NCBI GenBank assembly: GCA_937897785.1
Contig: CALCNB010000342.1
Location: 1-6,510 of the forward strand
Length of the DNA: 6,510 nucleotides
Reading direction: 5' to 3'
Source: an uncultured Cellvibrionales bacterium
GTDB taxonomy: Bacteria > Pseudomonadota > Gammaproteobacteria > Pseudomonadales > UBA7434
The translations under genes and the position numbers were made by a program. The notes beneath the pieces were generated by a model, which searched no databases, had not been told where the DNA came from, and saw only the letters and a list, made by a program, of their open reading frames with translations. Shown in pieces: positions 1 to 5,747 of this stretch (its first letter is position 1; every line of letters begins with the position of its first letter).

Positions 1-150
1 TTCAGGCAGCGGTCTGTGCACAACGTTGGCACAGACTGGGAGATTGATTACGACGAACTAGAACCCTATTACTCCGACTTTGAACAACGAGTCGGGGTTG
101 CTGGTGAGCGCTTCCTGCTCGCTGCATTTACCACGCGAGTCCTTGACTAA
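1..150 (+). pseudogene. GMC-family oxidoreductase fragment (edge-truncated, frame ends early)
   Basis: The frame is open from the first base and stops at 148-150. Its first ~35 residues carry DWEIDYDELEPYY (about 34-72) followed by an acidic/basic helix ending in VGVAG. This is the typical stretch of FAD-dependent glucose-methanol-choline oxidoreductases (usual form DWPxxYDELEPYYxxxExxxGVSG), which lies roughly a quarter to a third into such proteins of 500 or more residues. After VGVAG the residues (ERFLLAAF...) no longer look like the family, and the frame ends at once. A full GMC enzyme would need several hundred more residues, so this copy is broken here by a frameshift, a deletion or a chimeric join. 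The family link rests on one motif recognised by eye. Substrate cannot be inferred. Confidence 0.5.
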
Positions 151-289
151 AATTGTGCAGAGTTCAGCTGCTCGTGTGGGCAGGCAAGCGATGATCGTGC
201 ATCAAGGCGGCTTAGGCGCTGATCATCCGGTTAATGTGGCGATGCCTGAAATGGATTATTTAAAAGCCGTTTTTGCCCGTATTGATTAA
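80..289 (+). CDS. Unrecognised C-terminal coding remnant
   Basis: An open frame in a different phase from the GMC fragment runs to a TAA at 287-289. The first possible start (TTG at 80) has no ribosome binding site, and the frame is blocked upstream by TAG at 59-61, so this is probably the C-terminal part of something rather than a complete 69-residue protein. From about 110 onward the codons look like those of neighbouring genes, which favours real coding. The last residues are NVAMPEMDYLKAVFARID. I do not recognise the family. One possibility is that it continues the GMC reading after a frameshift, since an ESLTKIVQSSAARVG stretch loosely recalls the helix after the GMC PR/YPLP segment. Another is that it is the true 3' end of an unrelated gene fused to the GMC piece. 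It meets the HAD gene tail-to-tail, the two stop codons overlapping in the bases TTAA. Confidence 0.3.
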   Translation: MNNESGLLVSASCSLHLPRESLTKIVQSSAARVGRQAMIVHQGGLGADHPVNVAMPEMDYLKAVFARID

Positions 290-966
290 GCGTTTAGATT
301 TCTTAAACTAATACTGGGCCAGCCCATTTGCTCGGCGTATTGCTGTAAGATTTCATCGGCATCGACGGCGATAGGATGACCTACCGCTGATAATAACGGT
401 AAATCGTTATGCGAGTCACTGTAGAAATACGCCGTTTCAAGCGAGAAATCTCGATCGCCTAACCACTGCTTGAGACGCTCAACTTTCCCGCTTTGAAAAC
501 TCGGTATACCGGTTGGTTTACCGGTATAAACCCCGTTGATTATTTCTGCTTGTGATGCAATTAAGTCATCCACACCCAAGGCTTGTGCAATGGGGGTAGT
601 AATGAAATTATTGGTAGCGGTAATGATTAATAAAAAATCGCCATTTTCACGATGTTGCTGGAGTAGGGCGTCGGCCTTTTTTAGTCGCATGGGTTGAATG
701 AATTGCTGCATGAAGTCGGCGTGTAATTGAGACAGTTCTGCAGGGGTTTTGCCGGCAATAGCCGATAAGGCAAACTGTAGATAAGCATCAATATCTAAAT
801 TGCCATCACAATAGGCCTGATAAAATTGGTCATTAAGCCGCTGGTGCTGTTGGGCGTCGACATGGCCATTAGCACAGAGGAACTCTCCCCAAGCATGATC
901 GCTATCGCCGGCGAGTAAGGTGTTATCGAGGTCGAAGATTGCCAGTGATGAGACTGAGTTCGGCAT
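286..966 (-). CDS. HAD-superfamily subfamily IB hydrolase (SerB-like phosphatase)
   Basis: This 226-residue protein has all four HAD motifs. Motif I is FDLDNTLL with the nucleophile Asp12 and general acid Asp14. Motif II is the Thr of LLIITAT (about 116-118). Motif III is Lys161 in SGKVERL. Motif IV is YSDSHNDLPLL with Asp184 and Asp188 for Mg2+. The helical cap between motifs I and II (about 20-100) and the phosphoserine-phosphatase-like core place it in subfamily IB, in the group of uncharacterised SerB relatives often annotated as HAD-IB family hydrolase. It should be a cytoplasmic Mg2+-dependent phosphatase of a small phosphomonoester; the substrate is unknown. The ATG at 966 is preceded by AAGGA with 7 nt spacing, a good ribosome site. 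It is divergent from rppH, with a 233-nt shared upstream region. I recall a HAD hydrolase at the same place beside rppH in Pseudomonas. The length is normal and nothing is missing. Confidence 0.88.
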   Translation of the reverse strand: MPNSVSSLAIFDLDNTLLAGDSDHAWGEFLCANGHVDAQQHQRLNDQFYQAYCDGNLDIDAYLQFALSAIAGKTPAELSQLHADFMQQFIQPMRLKKADALLQQHRENGDFLLIITATNNFITTPIAQALGVDDLIASQAEIINGVYTGKPTGIPSFQSGKVERLKQWLGDRDFSLETAYFYSDSHNDLPLLSAVGHPIAVDADEILQQYAEQMGWPSISLRNLNA

Positions 967-985
967 AGTTATTCCTTAGGGCCAC

Positions 986-1014
986 AAAAAAATCCGCTTT
1001 GCTGCAACGGCAAA
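986..1014 (-). terminator. Weak terminator- or attenuator-like element in the HAD leader
   Basis: On the minus strand, CCGTT (1010-1006) can pair with AA-CGG (999-998 and 996-994, with one bulged G at 997). It is followed after one A by seven Ts (992-986). An alternative 5-bp stem pairs TTTGC (1014-1010) with GCAAA (1002-998), and this overlaps an arm of the 1011-1030 hairpin, so the two folds exclude each other. The stems are short, so intrinsic termination would be inefficient at best. The position, just before the HAD ribosome site, is the only reason to think of attenuation. Confidence 0.2.
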
Positions 1015-1030
1015 CTCATTGCTGAGTTTG
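1011..1030. repeat. Perfect 8-bp inverted repeat, operator-like or hairpin
   Basis: The arms CAAACTCA (1011-1018) and TGAGTTTG (1023-1030) are exact reverse complements around a 4-nt centre TTGC, which reads GCAA (a GNRA-type loop) on the minus strand. It is not followed by a T-run on the plus strand. It abuts the -10 element proposed for the HAD gene and covers its predicted transcription start, a position typical of repressor operators. As RNA on the minus strand it could instead be a 5'-leader hairpin, if transcription begins further upstream. Confidence 0.5.
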
Positions 1031-1059
1031 ATAATCAGTATTAGTTTATCGGCATTCAA
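1031..1059 (-). promoter_or_regulatory. Candidate sigma70 promoter for the HAD gene
   Basis: On the minus strand a -35-like TTGAAT (forward 1054-1059; 4 of 6 to consensus) is separated by exactly 17 nt from a -10-like GATTAT (forward 1031-1036; 4 of 6). Transcription would begin near 1024-1025, giving a leader of about 58 nt before the HAD ATG. The predicted start falls inside the palindrome at 1011-1030. The hexamers are moderate matches, so this is a candidate only. Confidence 0.35.
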
Positions 1060-1104
1060 AGCTTAGACCAAGTGCTGTTGATCATTGCGACGATAAATTG
1101 TTCG

Positions 1105-1126
1105 ATAAGTCAGCCAATTGACTTAT
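1105..1126. repeat. Perfect 8-bp inverted repeat upstream of rppH
   Basis: The arms ATAAGTCA (1105-1112) and TGACTTAT (1119-1126) are exact reverse complements separated by 6 nt (GCCAAT). The stem is AT-rich and only TTTA follows, so it is a poor terminator. It lies about 40 nt upstream of the -10 proposed for rppH, where an activator or repressor dimer could bind. It resembles no named operator that I can identify with confidence. Confidence 0.4.
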
Positions 1127-1160
1127 TTTAACCGTGCTGTCGTGATCGATTATTGCGATG

Positions 1161-1169
1161 TGTTATAGT
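1161..1169 (+). promoter_or_regulatory. Candidate extended -10 promoter for the rppH operon
   Basis: TGTTATAGT matches an extended -10 (TGN followed by TATAGT, 5 of 6 to TATAAT). No good -35 lies 16-18 nt upstream (around 1141-1146 the bases are CGTGAT), which is tolerated when TGN is present. The start would be near 1176, leaving about 24 nt of leader with GGGGAG before the TTG start at 1200. If correct, the ATG at 1158 lies upstream of the transcript and cannot be the start codon. Confidence 0.4.
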
Positions 1170-1185
1170 AGTTGTAAAAGACAGT

Positions 1186-1191
1186 GGGGAG
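1186..1191 (+). promoter_or_regulatory. Ribosome binding site deciding the rppH TTG start
   Basis: GGGGAG lies 8 nt before TTG 1200, the only strong Shine-Dalgarno-like sequence near either candidate start. The region before ATG 1158 (GATCGATTATTGCG) has none. Confidence 0.6.
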
Positions 1192-1199
1192 CGAAGCAA

Positions 1200-1709
1200 T
1201 TGTTGGATGCAGATGGTTATCGACTGAATATTGGCATTGTGATTGCCAATGGCAGAGGCGATGTGCTTTGGGCTAAACGGGTGCGCCAAGACGGATGGCA
1301 GTTCCCGCAAGGCGGTATGCAGGAAGGTGAGTCACAACAACAGGCGATGTATCGTGAACTCGAAGAAGAAACGGGCTTAAAGCCAGAGCAGGTTGAAATC
1401 TGGGGTACAACTCGGGATTGGTTACGCTATCGCCTGCCTAAAAAAATGATTCGTCCGACCAAGGGCAAGGTTTGCATTGGGCAAAAACAAAAGTGGTATT
1501 TACTGCGCTTGTTATCGGAAGACTCTGCCGTGCAACTAGACCGCAGTCATAGCCCTGAATTTGATCGTTGGGAATGGGTCAGCTATTGGTACCCGCTGGA
1601 TCAGATTGTCGATTTTAAGCGCGGAGTGTATCAACGCATGTTAAAAGAGCTGTCGAGTATCCATGCTCAAAAGGTGGCTCGATATACTCGCGCGTCAGGT
1701 ACTAAGTAG
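1200..1709 (+). CDS. rppH: RNA pyrophosphohydrolase RppH (NudH)
   Basis: RppH is a cytoplasmic Nudix hydrolase that removes pyrophosphate from the triphosphorylated 5' end of mRNA, starting RNase E-dependent decay. The Nudix box is present (GGMQEGES...REL-EEE-TGL), with acidic residues Glu53, Glu56 and Glu57 at the same numbers as in E. coli RppH when TTG 1200 is the start. Other RppH hallmarks are DGWQFPQGG, DWLRYRLPKK, CIGQKQKWYLL and the late EFDRWEWVSYWYP. I chose TTG 1200 (169 residues; E. coli has 176) because it aligns with the E. coli N-terminus (M-I-D-D-D-G) and has GGGGAG 8 nt upstream. The in-frame ATG at 1158 adds 14 unrelated residues and has no ribosome site. Residue 9 is Leu where the family usually has Pro (YRPN). 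ptsP begins 5 nt after the stop, so the two are translationally close, as in E. coli. Confidence 0.95.
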   Translation: MLDADGYRLNIGIVIANGRGDVLWAKRVRQDGWQFPQGGMQEGESQQQAMYRELEEETGLKPEQVEIWGTTRDWLRYRLPKKMIRPTKGKVCIGQKQKWYLLRLLSEDSAVQLDRSHSPEFDRWEWVSYWYPLDQIVDFKRGVYQRMLKELSSIHAQKVARYTRASGTK

Positions 1710-1714
1710 CGATT

Positions 1715-4000
1715 ATGAATATCCTGCAATCACTGAGTAATATTGTTCAAAAGGTTAACGCTGCGCCCGATTTACAATCGGCGCTAGATATCATTGTGAA
1801 TAATGTGAAGGCGGTGATGGGCACGGAAGTGTGTACCGTCTATTTAGCTGATCAACAGCAGCGCTTAGTCTTTCGGGCGACTGAAGGTTTAAATAAGTCG
1901 GCCCTTGGTGAGTTGAGCTTGGCCTTGGGGCAAGGGCTTGTCGGTCAGGTCGCGCTTCGCGAAGAACCAATAAATACCAGCGATGCGCAAGCCCATCCTA
2001 ACTTCGAATACTTAGCCGACATCGGTGAAGATCCCTTCAGTTCTTTTCTTGGCGTGCCGATTATTCATCATAGAATTGTATTGGGCGTGCTCATTGTTCA
2101 GCAAATTGAGAAGCGACGATTTGATGAAAGCGAAGAAGCTTTCTTAGTGACTGTCTCAGCGCAGTTGGCGGGTTTAATTGCTCATGCACAAGTGACCGGC
2201 TTGGAAGATTTACGGGCTGATGCAAGAGCCGTTAATGCCGAGTTTCGTGGCGTGCCCGGAGCTTCTGGCATCGCCATTGGTCAGGCTGTCGTGCTATCAC
2301 CTCCTGCTGACCTTTACGCAGTGCCGCGGCGTAAAAGCAAAGATATTTATGAAGAGCTGGTGTTCTTTCGTGCCTGCGTTGCGAGGGTGCGTGACGACAT
2401 TGCGCAGCTGAGCGCGCAGTTGGCCGATCGCTTGCCTCCCCAAGAGCTGGCCTTGTTTGAGGTGTATTCTAAAATGCTCGATGCCCCAGCGCTGCCTCGT
2501 GAAATTGAGCAGCTAATTGAGGCCGGTGAGTGGGCTCAAGGTGCCGTAGCGCAGATTATTCTGGCGCATTTGCAAGCGTTTGAGCAAATGGATAATCCCT
2601 ATTTAAAAGAGCGGGCGGTTGATGTTAAAGATCTCGGTCGACGATTATTAGAGTATTTACAGCAGGCCGCCCAAGAGCCCATTAATTACCCTGATAACGC
2701 CATTTTAATTGGCGATGAGTTGACGGCCTCAATGCTGGGTGAGTTGCCGCGCAAAAAATTAGCCGGTTTAGTGTCGTTACGAGGATCGCGTAACTCGCAT
2801 GTGGCTATTTTAGCCCGCGGCATGGGGATCCCTACCGTCATGGGCGCTGTCGACATTCCGTTTACGCAGGTTGAAGACAGTGAGTTAATTGTTGATGGCT
2901 ATGCGGGGATTGTTTACTTTAATCCCAACGCCGAGTTACTGGGCAGTTATGAAGAAATCGTCGCCGAAGAGCGTCTAGTCTCCCGCGGTTTGGAAGCATT
3001 AAAAGATTTAAGCTGTGAAACCACAGACGGCCATCGTATTTCTTTGTGGGTCAATACCGGTCTGGCGTCTGATATTTCTCGCTCACTTGATCAAGGGGCT
3101 GAGGGCGTTGGTCTGTATCGTACCGAAGTGCCTTTTATTATGCAGGATCGGTTCCCCAGTGAAGAGGAGCAACGCACGCTGTATCGCTTGCAACTTGAAG
3201 CCTTTGCCCCCAGTCCTGTCACTATGCGGACACTGGATATTGGTGGTGACAAGTCGCTGTCTTATTTTCCTATTGTCGAAGACAATCCTTTTTTGGGTTG
3301 GCGTGGTATTCGTGTCACGCTTGACCATCCTGAGATTTTTCTTTCTCAAGTTCGTGCAATGATGAAGGCCAGTGTAGGGCTGGATAACTTGCGCATCATG
3401 TTGCCTATGATCAGCTATGTAAAAGAGTTGGACGAAGCGCTTTCATTGCTGCGTCGAGCCCACGCTGAATTAATCGAAGAAGGAATTGATGTGGCGTTTC
3501 CGCAGATAGGGGTCATGGTTGAAGTGCCAGCCGCGGTATACCTTGCCGGCCAATTAGCTGAACGGGTCGACTTTTTATCGGTGGGCAGCAATGATTTAAC
3601 CCAATATATTTTAGCGGTCGATCGCAATAACCCCAGCGTTGCCGAACTTTATGAAGCTTATCACCCCGCCGTTTTGCAGGCGCTTTCTCAGGTTGCTAAA
3701 GCTGGTCTGCAAGCGGGTAAACCGGTCAGTATTTGTGGTGAATTAGCCGGTGACCCAGGTGCCGCTATTTTATTGATGGCGATGGGTTACGACTCGCTAT
3801 CGATGAGCGCAACGAACTTGCCTAAAGTAAAGTCAGTGTTGCGTGGCATTAGTCAATCTGAGGCGCAGGAATTACTGAGTAAAGTATTGGATCTTTGCGA
3901 AATAGCGGATATTCATGCAGCCATCGATGACTTATTAGAAGCGAAGGGCATCACCCGCTTGTTTGGCGAGCGAATTAAACGACGGCATTTAAACTCGTGA
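1715..4000 (+). CDS. ptsP: PEP-protein phosphotransferase PtsP (enzyme I-Ntr)
   Basis: EI-Ntr takes phosphate from phosphoenolpyruvate onto a histidine and passes it to NPr (PtsO) and then EIIA-Ntr (PtsN), a regulatory chain linked to nitrogen status and potassium. Domains in order: an N-terminal GAF sensor (about 15-165, with TEVCTVYLAD and LVGQVALREEP), the PEP-utiliser N-terminal helical domain (about 180-300, opening GASGIAIG), the swivel domain with phospho-acceptor His362 in GSRNSHVAILARGMGIP, and the PEP-binding TIM barrel (about 425-735). The barrel holds Arg469 in GLYRTEVPF, the SVGSNDLTQY signature (622-631) and the general-acid Cys674 in SICGELAGDP. At 761 residues it matches the family (about 750-760), and the GAF domain separates it from sugar-PTS enzyme I. 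There is no good ribosome site before ATG 1715, only 5 nt after the rppH stop, so coupled translation is likely. PtsO and PtsN are not encoded here. Confidence 0.97.
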   Translation: MNILQSLSNIVQKVNAAPDLQSALDIIVNNVKAVMGTEVCTVYLADQQQRLVFRATEGLNKSALGELSLALGQGLVGQVALREEPINTSDAQAHPNFEYLADIGEDPFSSFLGVPIIHHRIVLGVLIVQQIEKRRFDESEEAFLVTVSAQLAGLIAHAQVTGLEDLRADARAVNAEFRGVPGASGIAIGQAVVLSPPADLYAVPRRKSKDIYEELVFFRACVARVRDDIAQLSAQLADRLPPQELALFEVYSKMLDAPALPREIEQLIEAGEWAQGAVAQIILAHLQAFEQMDNPYLKERAVDVKDLGRRLLEYLQQAAQEPINYPDNAILIGDELTASMLGELPRKKLAGLVSLRGSRNSHVAILARGMGIPTVMGAVDIPFTQVEDSELIVDGYAGIVYFNPNAELLGSYEEIVAEERLVSRGLEALKDLSCETTDGHRISLWVNTGLASDISRSLDQGAEGVGLYRTEVPFIMQDRFPSEEEQRTLYRLQLEAFAPSPVTMRTLDIGGDKSLSYFPIVEDNPFLGWRGIRVTLDHPEIFLSQVRAMMKASVGLDNLRIMLPMISYVKELDEALSLLRRAHAELIEEGIDVAFPQIGVMVEVPAAVYLAGQLAERVDFLSVGSNDLTQYILAVDRNNPSVAELYEAYHPAVLQALSQVAKAGLQAGKPVSICGELAGDPGAAILLMAMGYDSLSMSATNLPKVKSVLRGISQSEAQELLSKVLDLCEIADIHAAIDDLLEAKGITRLFGERIKRRHLNS

Positions 4001-4785
4001 GTCTGTTTTTATACCCTATTATTGGCGCTATTGCGGGACTCCTGGCAGGCCTATTTGGTGTTGGTGGTGGCGCGATTATCGTACCGTTGTTAATTTTCAT
4101 CTTCAGCGTGCAAGGCTTTCCTGAGGCCAGCATCGTGCACTTGGCGATAGGCACTTCCTTTGCGACTATTGTCATTACCTCGATAAGCTCAGTGTTGGCG
4201 CACCATAAATTGGGTAATGTGAATTGGTCGGTGGTCAAAGCGATGACCCCAGGGTTGATCATCGGCGTGGTGTTGGGGTCAACCGTTGCTGCCGGATTAA
4301 GCGGTGAAAATTTACAGCTATTCGTCGGTTTATTCTTGTTACTGGCAGCGGTGCAGTTATTCACTGGCGCGCAACCAAAAGCTGCTTTTGGCTTGCCATC
4401 GCCTGCGGTGCTGAGCATATTCGGTGCGGTTATCGGCGGCTTCAGTGCGTTTTTTGGTATTGGTGGTGGAACATTAACAGTGCCGACCCTCGCAGCTTGT
4501 CGTGAGTCTATGCATGCCGCGGTTGCGACCTCGAGCGCATGCGGTCTGCCGATCGCTTTTTTTGGTGCCTTGACCTACGGCTGGCATGGCGGGGCAATTG
4601 ACGCGCTACCAGAATTCGCCAGCGGTTATATTTATTGGCCTGCTTTTTTAGGTATCGCCATGATGAGTATGCCGTTTGCTAAGCTGGGGGCGGTGCTGTC
4701 AAGCCGGCTTTCCGAGCGTCGTTTAAAACGTTTATTTGCGATTTTACTGTTAGTTATTGCGATTCAGTTGCTGCTTAGTCGCTAG
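3997..4785 (+). CDS. TSUP (TauE/SafE) family membrane permease
   Basis: This 262-residue, very hydrophobic protein has the two-fold internal repeat of TauE/SafE permeases. The repeat signature GLFGVGGGAIIVPLL (18-32) recurs as AFFGIGGGTLTVPTL (151-165), and AIGTSFATIVITS (50-62) is echoed by AVATSSACGLPIA (175-187). About 8 membrane segments are expected (roughly 4-30, 47-67, 80-100, 104-124, 136-165, 174-194, 211-230, 245-261), placing it in the inner membrane. Characterised relatives move sulfite, sulfonates or other small organic anions; the substrate here cannot be told from sequence. The start is GTG 3997, whose bases GTGA overlap the ptsP stop, with no separate ribosome site, so translation should be coupled to ptsP. 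The gene is absent from this position in E. coli but, as I recall, present in Pseudomonas between ptsP and lgt. Confidence 0.9.
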   Translation: MSLFLYPIIGAIAGLLAGLFGVGGGAIIVPLLIFIFSVQGFPEASIVHLAIGTSFATIVITSISSVLAHHKLGNVNWSVVKAMTPGLIIGVVLGSTVAAGLSGENLQLFVGLFLLLAAVQLFTGAQPKAAFGLPSPAVLSIFGAVIGGFSAFFGIGGGTLTVPTLAACRESMHAAVATSSACGLPIAFFGALTYGWHGGAIDALPEFASGYIYWPAFLGIAMMSMPFAKLGAVLSSRLSERRLKRLFAILLLVIAIQLLLSR

Positions 4786-4815
4786 TATTTACTATTAATT
4801 TGTTTGAGATCTTCT

Positions 4816-5718
4816 ATGCTGCCTTACCCCTCTATTGATCCCATCATTGTAACGATCGGCCCTATCAGTTTACGCTGGTATGGCATGATGTATTTATTGG
4901 GTTTTATCGCCGCGTACCTCTTGGGCCGTCATCGTAGTCAACAAGCTTGGTCGCCTTTGCATGCTGATCAGGTAGAAGATTTAGTGTTCTATGGGGCGGT
5001 CGGTGCAGTGTTAGGTGGCAGAATCGGCTATGTGTTTTTTTACGGATTTGATCATTTTGTCTCTGACCCGTTATGGTTGTTTCGTATCTGGGAAGGCGGT
5101 ATGGCCTTTCATGGGGGTTTGCTGGGGGTGATTTTTGCCTTGTTCCTCTATGCGCGAAAGTTGGGTCAACCGCTTGGCGCCATTTGCGACTTTGTTGCAC
5201 CTATTGCACCGATAGGCCTAGGCCTAGGCCGATTAGCTAATTTCATTAATGGTGAGCTCTACGGTCGTGCAACGGATGTGCCTTGGGCTATGGTCTTTCC
5301 CTCCGACCCTGAAGGTCTTGCACGCCATCCATCGCAACTGTATCAATGCCTGCTGGAAGGTCTAGTGGTTTTTATCATTGTCTACAGCTTTAGTCGTCGT
5401 CGTCGACCGTTATGGGCAGTGAGTGGTGTATTCTTACTGGCGTATGGCGTGGCGCGCTTTGCGGTTGAGTTCGTTCGCGAACCGGATGCTAGTCTGTTGC
5501 TGGATTGGATGACAAGAGGCCAGCTTTTATCCTTACCGATGATCATCATTGGCGTAGCTATGTTAATATTCAGCTATATCCAGTTTCGTCGACAAGGCGA
5601 GGTTCACCCCACCATGACGGTTAGCTCTAAGCAAAAAGCTGGGTCGAAAGTATCGGTTAAAAATAAATCCAAGGGCAGCAAGCGAAGCAAGAAAACCAAG
5701 ACTTCTCAGAACAGTTAG
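4816..5718 (+). CDS. lgt: Prolipoprotein diacylglyceryl transferase Lgt
   Basis: Lgt is an inner-membrane enzyme that transfers diacylglycerol from phosphatidylglycerol to the lipobox cysteine of prolipoproteins, the first step of lipoprotein maturation. Conserved residues align with E. coli Lgt: Tyr22 (Tyr26), His99 in MAFHGG (His103), the signature GRLANFINGELYGR (138-151) with Arg139, Asn142, Glu147 and Gly150 (Arg143, Asn146, Glu151, Gly154), then Tyr210, Arg214 and Glu218 in the C-terminal YGVARFAVEFVREPD (Tyr235, Arg239, Glu243). About seven membrane segments are expected. I chose ATG 4816 (MLPYPSIDP, as in Pseudomonas Lgt) with GAGA 6 nt upstream. The in-frame TTG at 4804 would add only four residues. 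The protein is 300 residues long, and the last ~40 form a Lys/Ser-rich hydrophilic tail that many homologs lack. The gene starts 30 nt after the permease gene and ends 29 nt before thyA. Confidence 0.97.
   Translation: MLPYPSIDPIIVTIGPISLRWYGMMYLLGFIAAYLLGRHRSQQAWSPLHADQVEDLVFYGAVGAVLGGRIGYVFFYGFDHFVSDPLWLFRIWEGGMAFHGGLLGVIFALFLYARKLGQPLGAICDFVAPIAPIGLGLGRLANFINGELYGRATDVPWAMVFPSDPEGLARHPSQLYQCLLEGLVVFIIVYSFSRRRRPLWAVSGVFLLAYGVARFAVEFVREPDASLLLDWMTRGQLLSLPMIIIGVAMLIFSYIQFRRQGEVHPTMTVSSKQKAGSKVSVKNKSKGSKRSKKTKTSQNS
5213..5230 (+). repeat. Three tandem TAGGCC hexamers inside lgt
   Basis: TAGGCC occurs three times head-to-tail. In frame it encodes the alternating Gly-Leu-Gly-Leu-Gly run (134-138) just before the Lgt signature Arg139. 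Each hexamer pair is partly self-complementary (GGCC and CCTAGG). It probably reflects coding constraint and codon choice, though such short repeats can slip in replication. Confidence 0.6.
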
Positions 5719-5736
5719 AAGAATAAATAGCAACGA

Positions 5737-5741
5737 TAAGG
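5737..5741 (+). promoter_or_regulatory. thyA ribosome binding site
   Basis: TAAGG lies 6 nt before ATG 5748. It fixes the thyA start and belongs to the local (non AT-rich) part of the sequence. Confidence 0.6.
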
Positions 5742-5747
5742 TTAATT

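Noticed and set aside
1118..1123. TTGACT as a -35 box for rppH
   Set aside because: It is a good hexamer, but the only good -10 (TATAGT at 1164) is 40 nt away and the bases 16-18 nt downstream do not resemble a -10; the hexamer belongs to the 1105-1126 inverted repeat.
1158..1199. In-frame 14-codon N-terminal extension of rppH from ATG 1158
   Set aside because: There is no ribosome site, it does not align with RppH, and a likely -10 element sits inside it.
1128..1310. Open frame on the minus strand across the rppH start
   Set aside because: It lies opposite the conserved RppH N-terminus, has low-complexity residues and no family resemblance; it is a shadow of rppH.
3083..3627. Minus-strand open frames inside ptsP (3083-3349 and 3415-3627)
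   Set aside because: They are antisense to the conserved PEP-binding domain, with no ribosome sites and no recognisable motifs.
3975..4418. 147-codon minus-strand open frame opposite the permease gene
   Set aside because: Its residues (many Asn, Thr, Pro, Ala) are those expected from the antisense of a Gly/Val/Leu-rich membrane protein, and it overlaps a well-supported gene.
4783..4794. Small inverted repeat TAGTA-TT-TACTA between the permease and lgt
   Set aside because: A 5-bp stem with a 2-nt loop cannot fold stably, no T-run follows directly, and it overlaps the permease stop codon.
4904..5200. 98-codon minus-strand open frame inside lgt
   Set aside because: It is antisense to conserved Lgt sequence, is Arg/Pro/His-rich and shows no domain.
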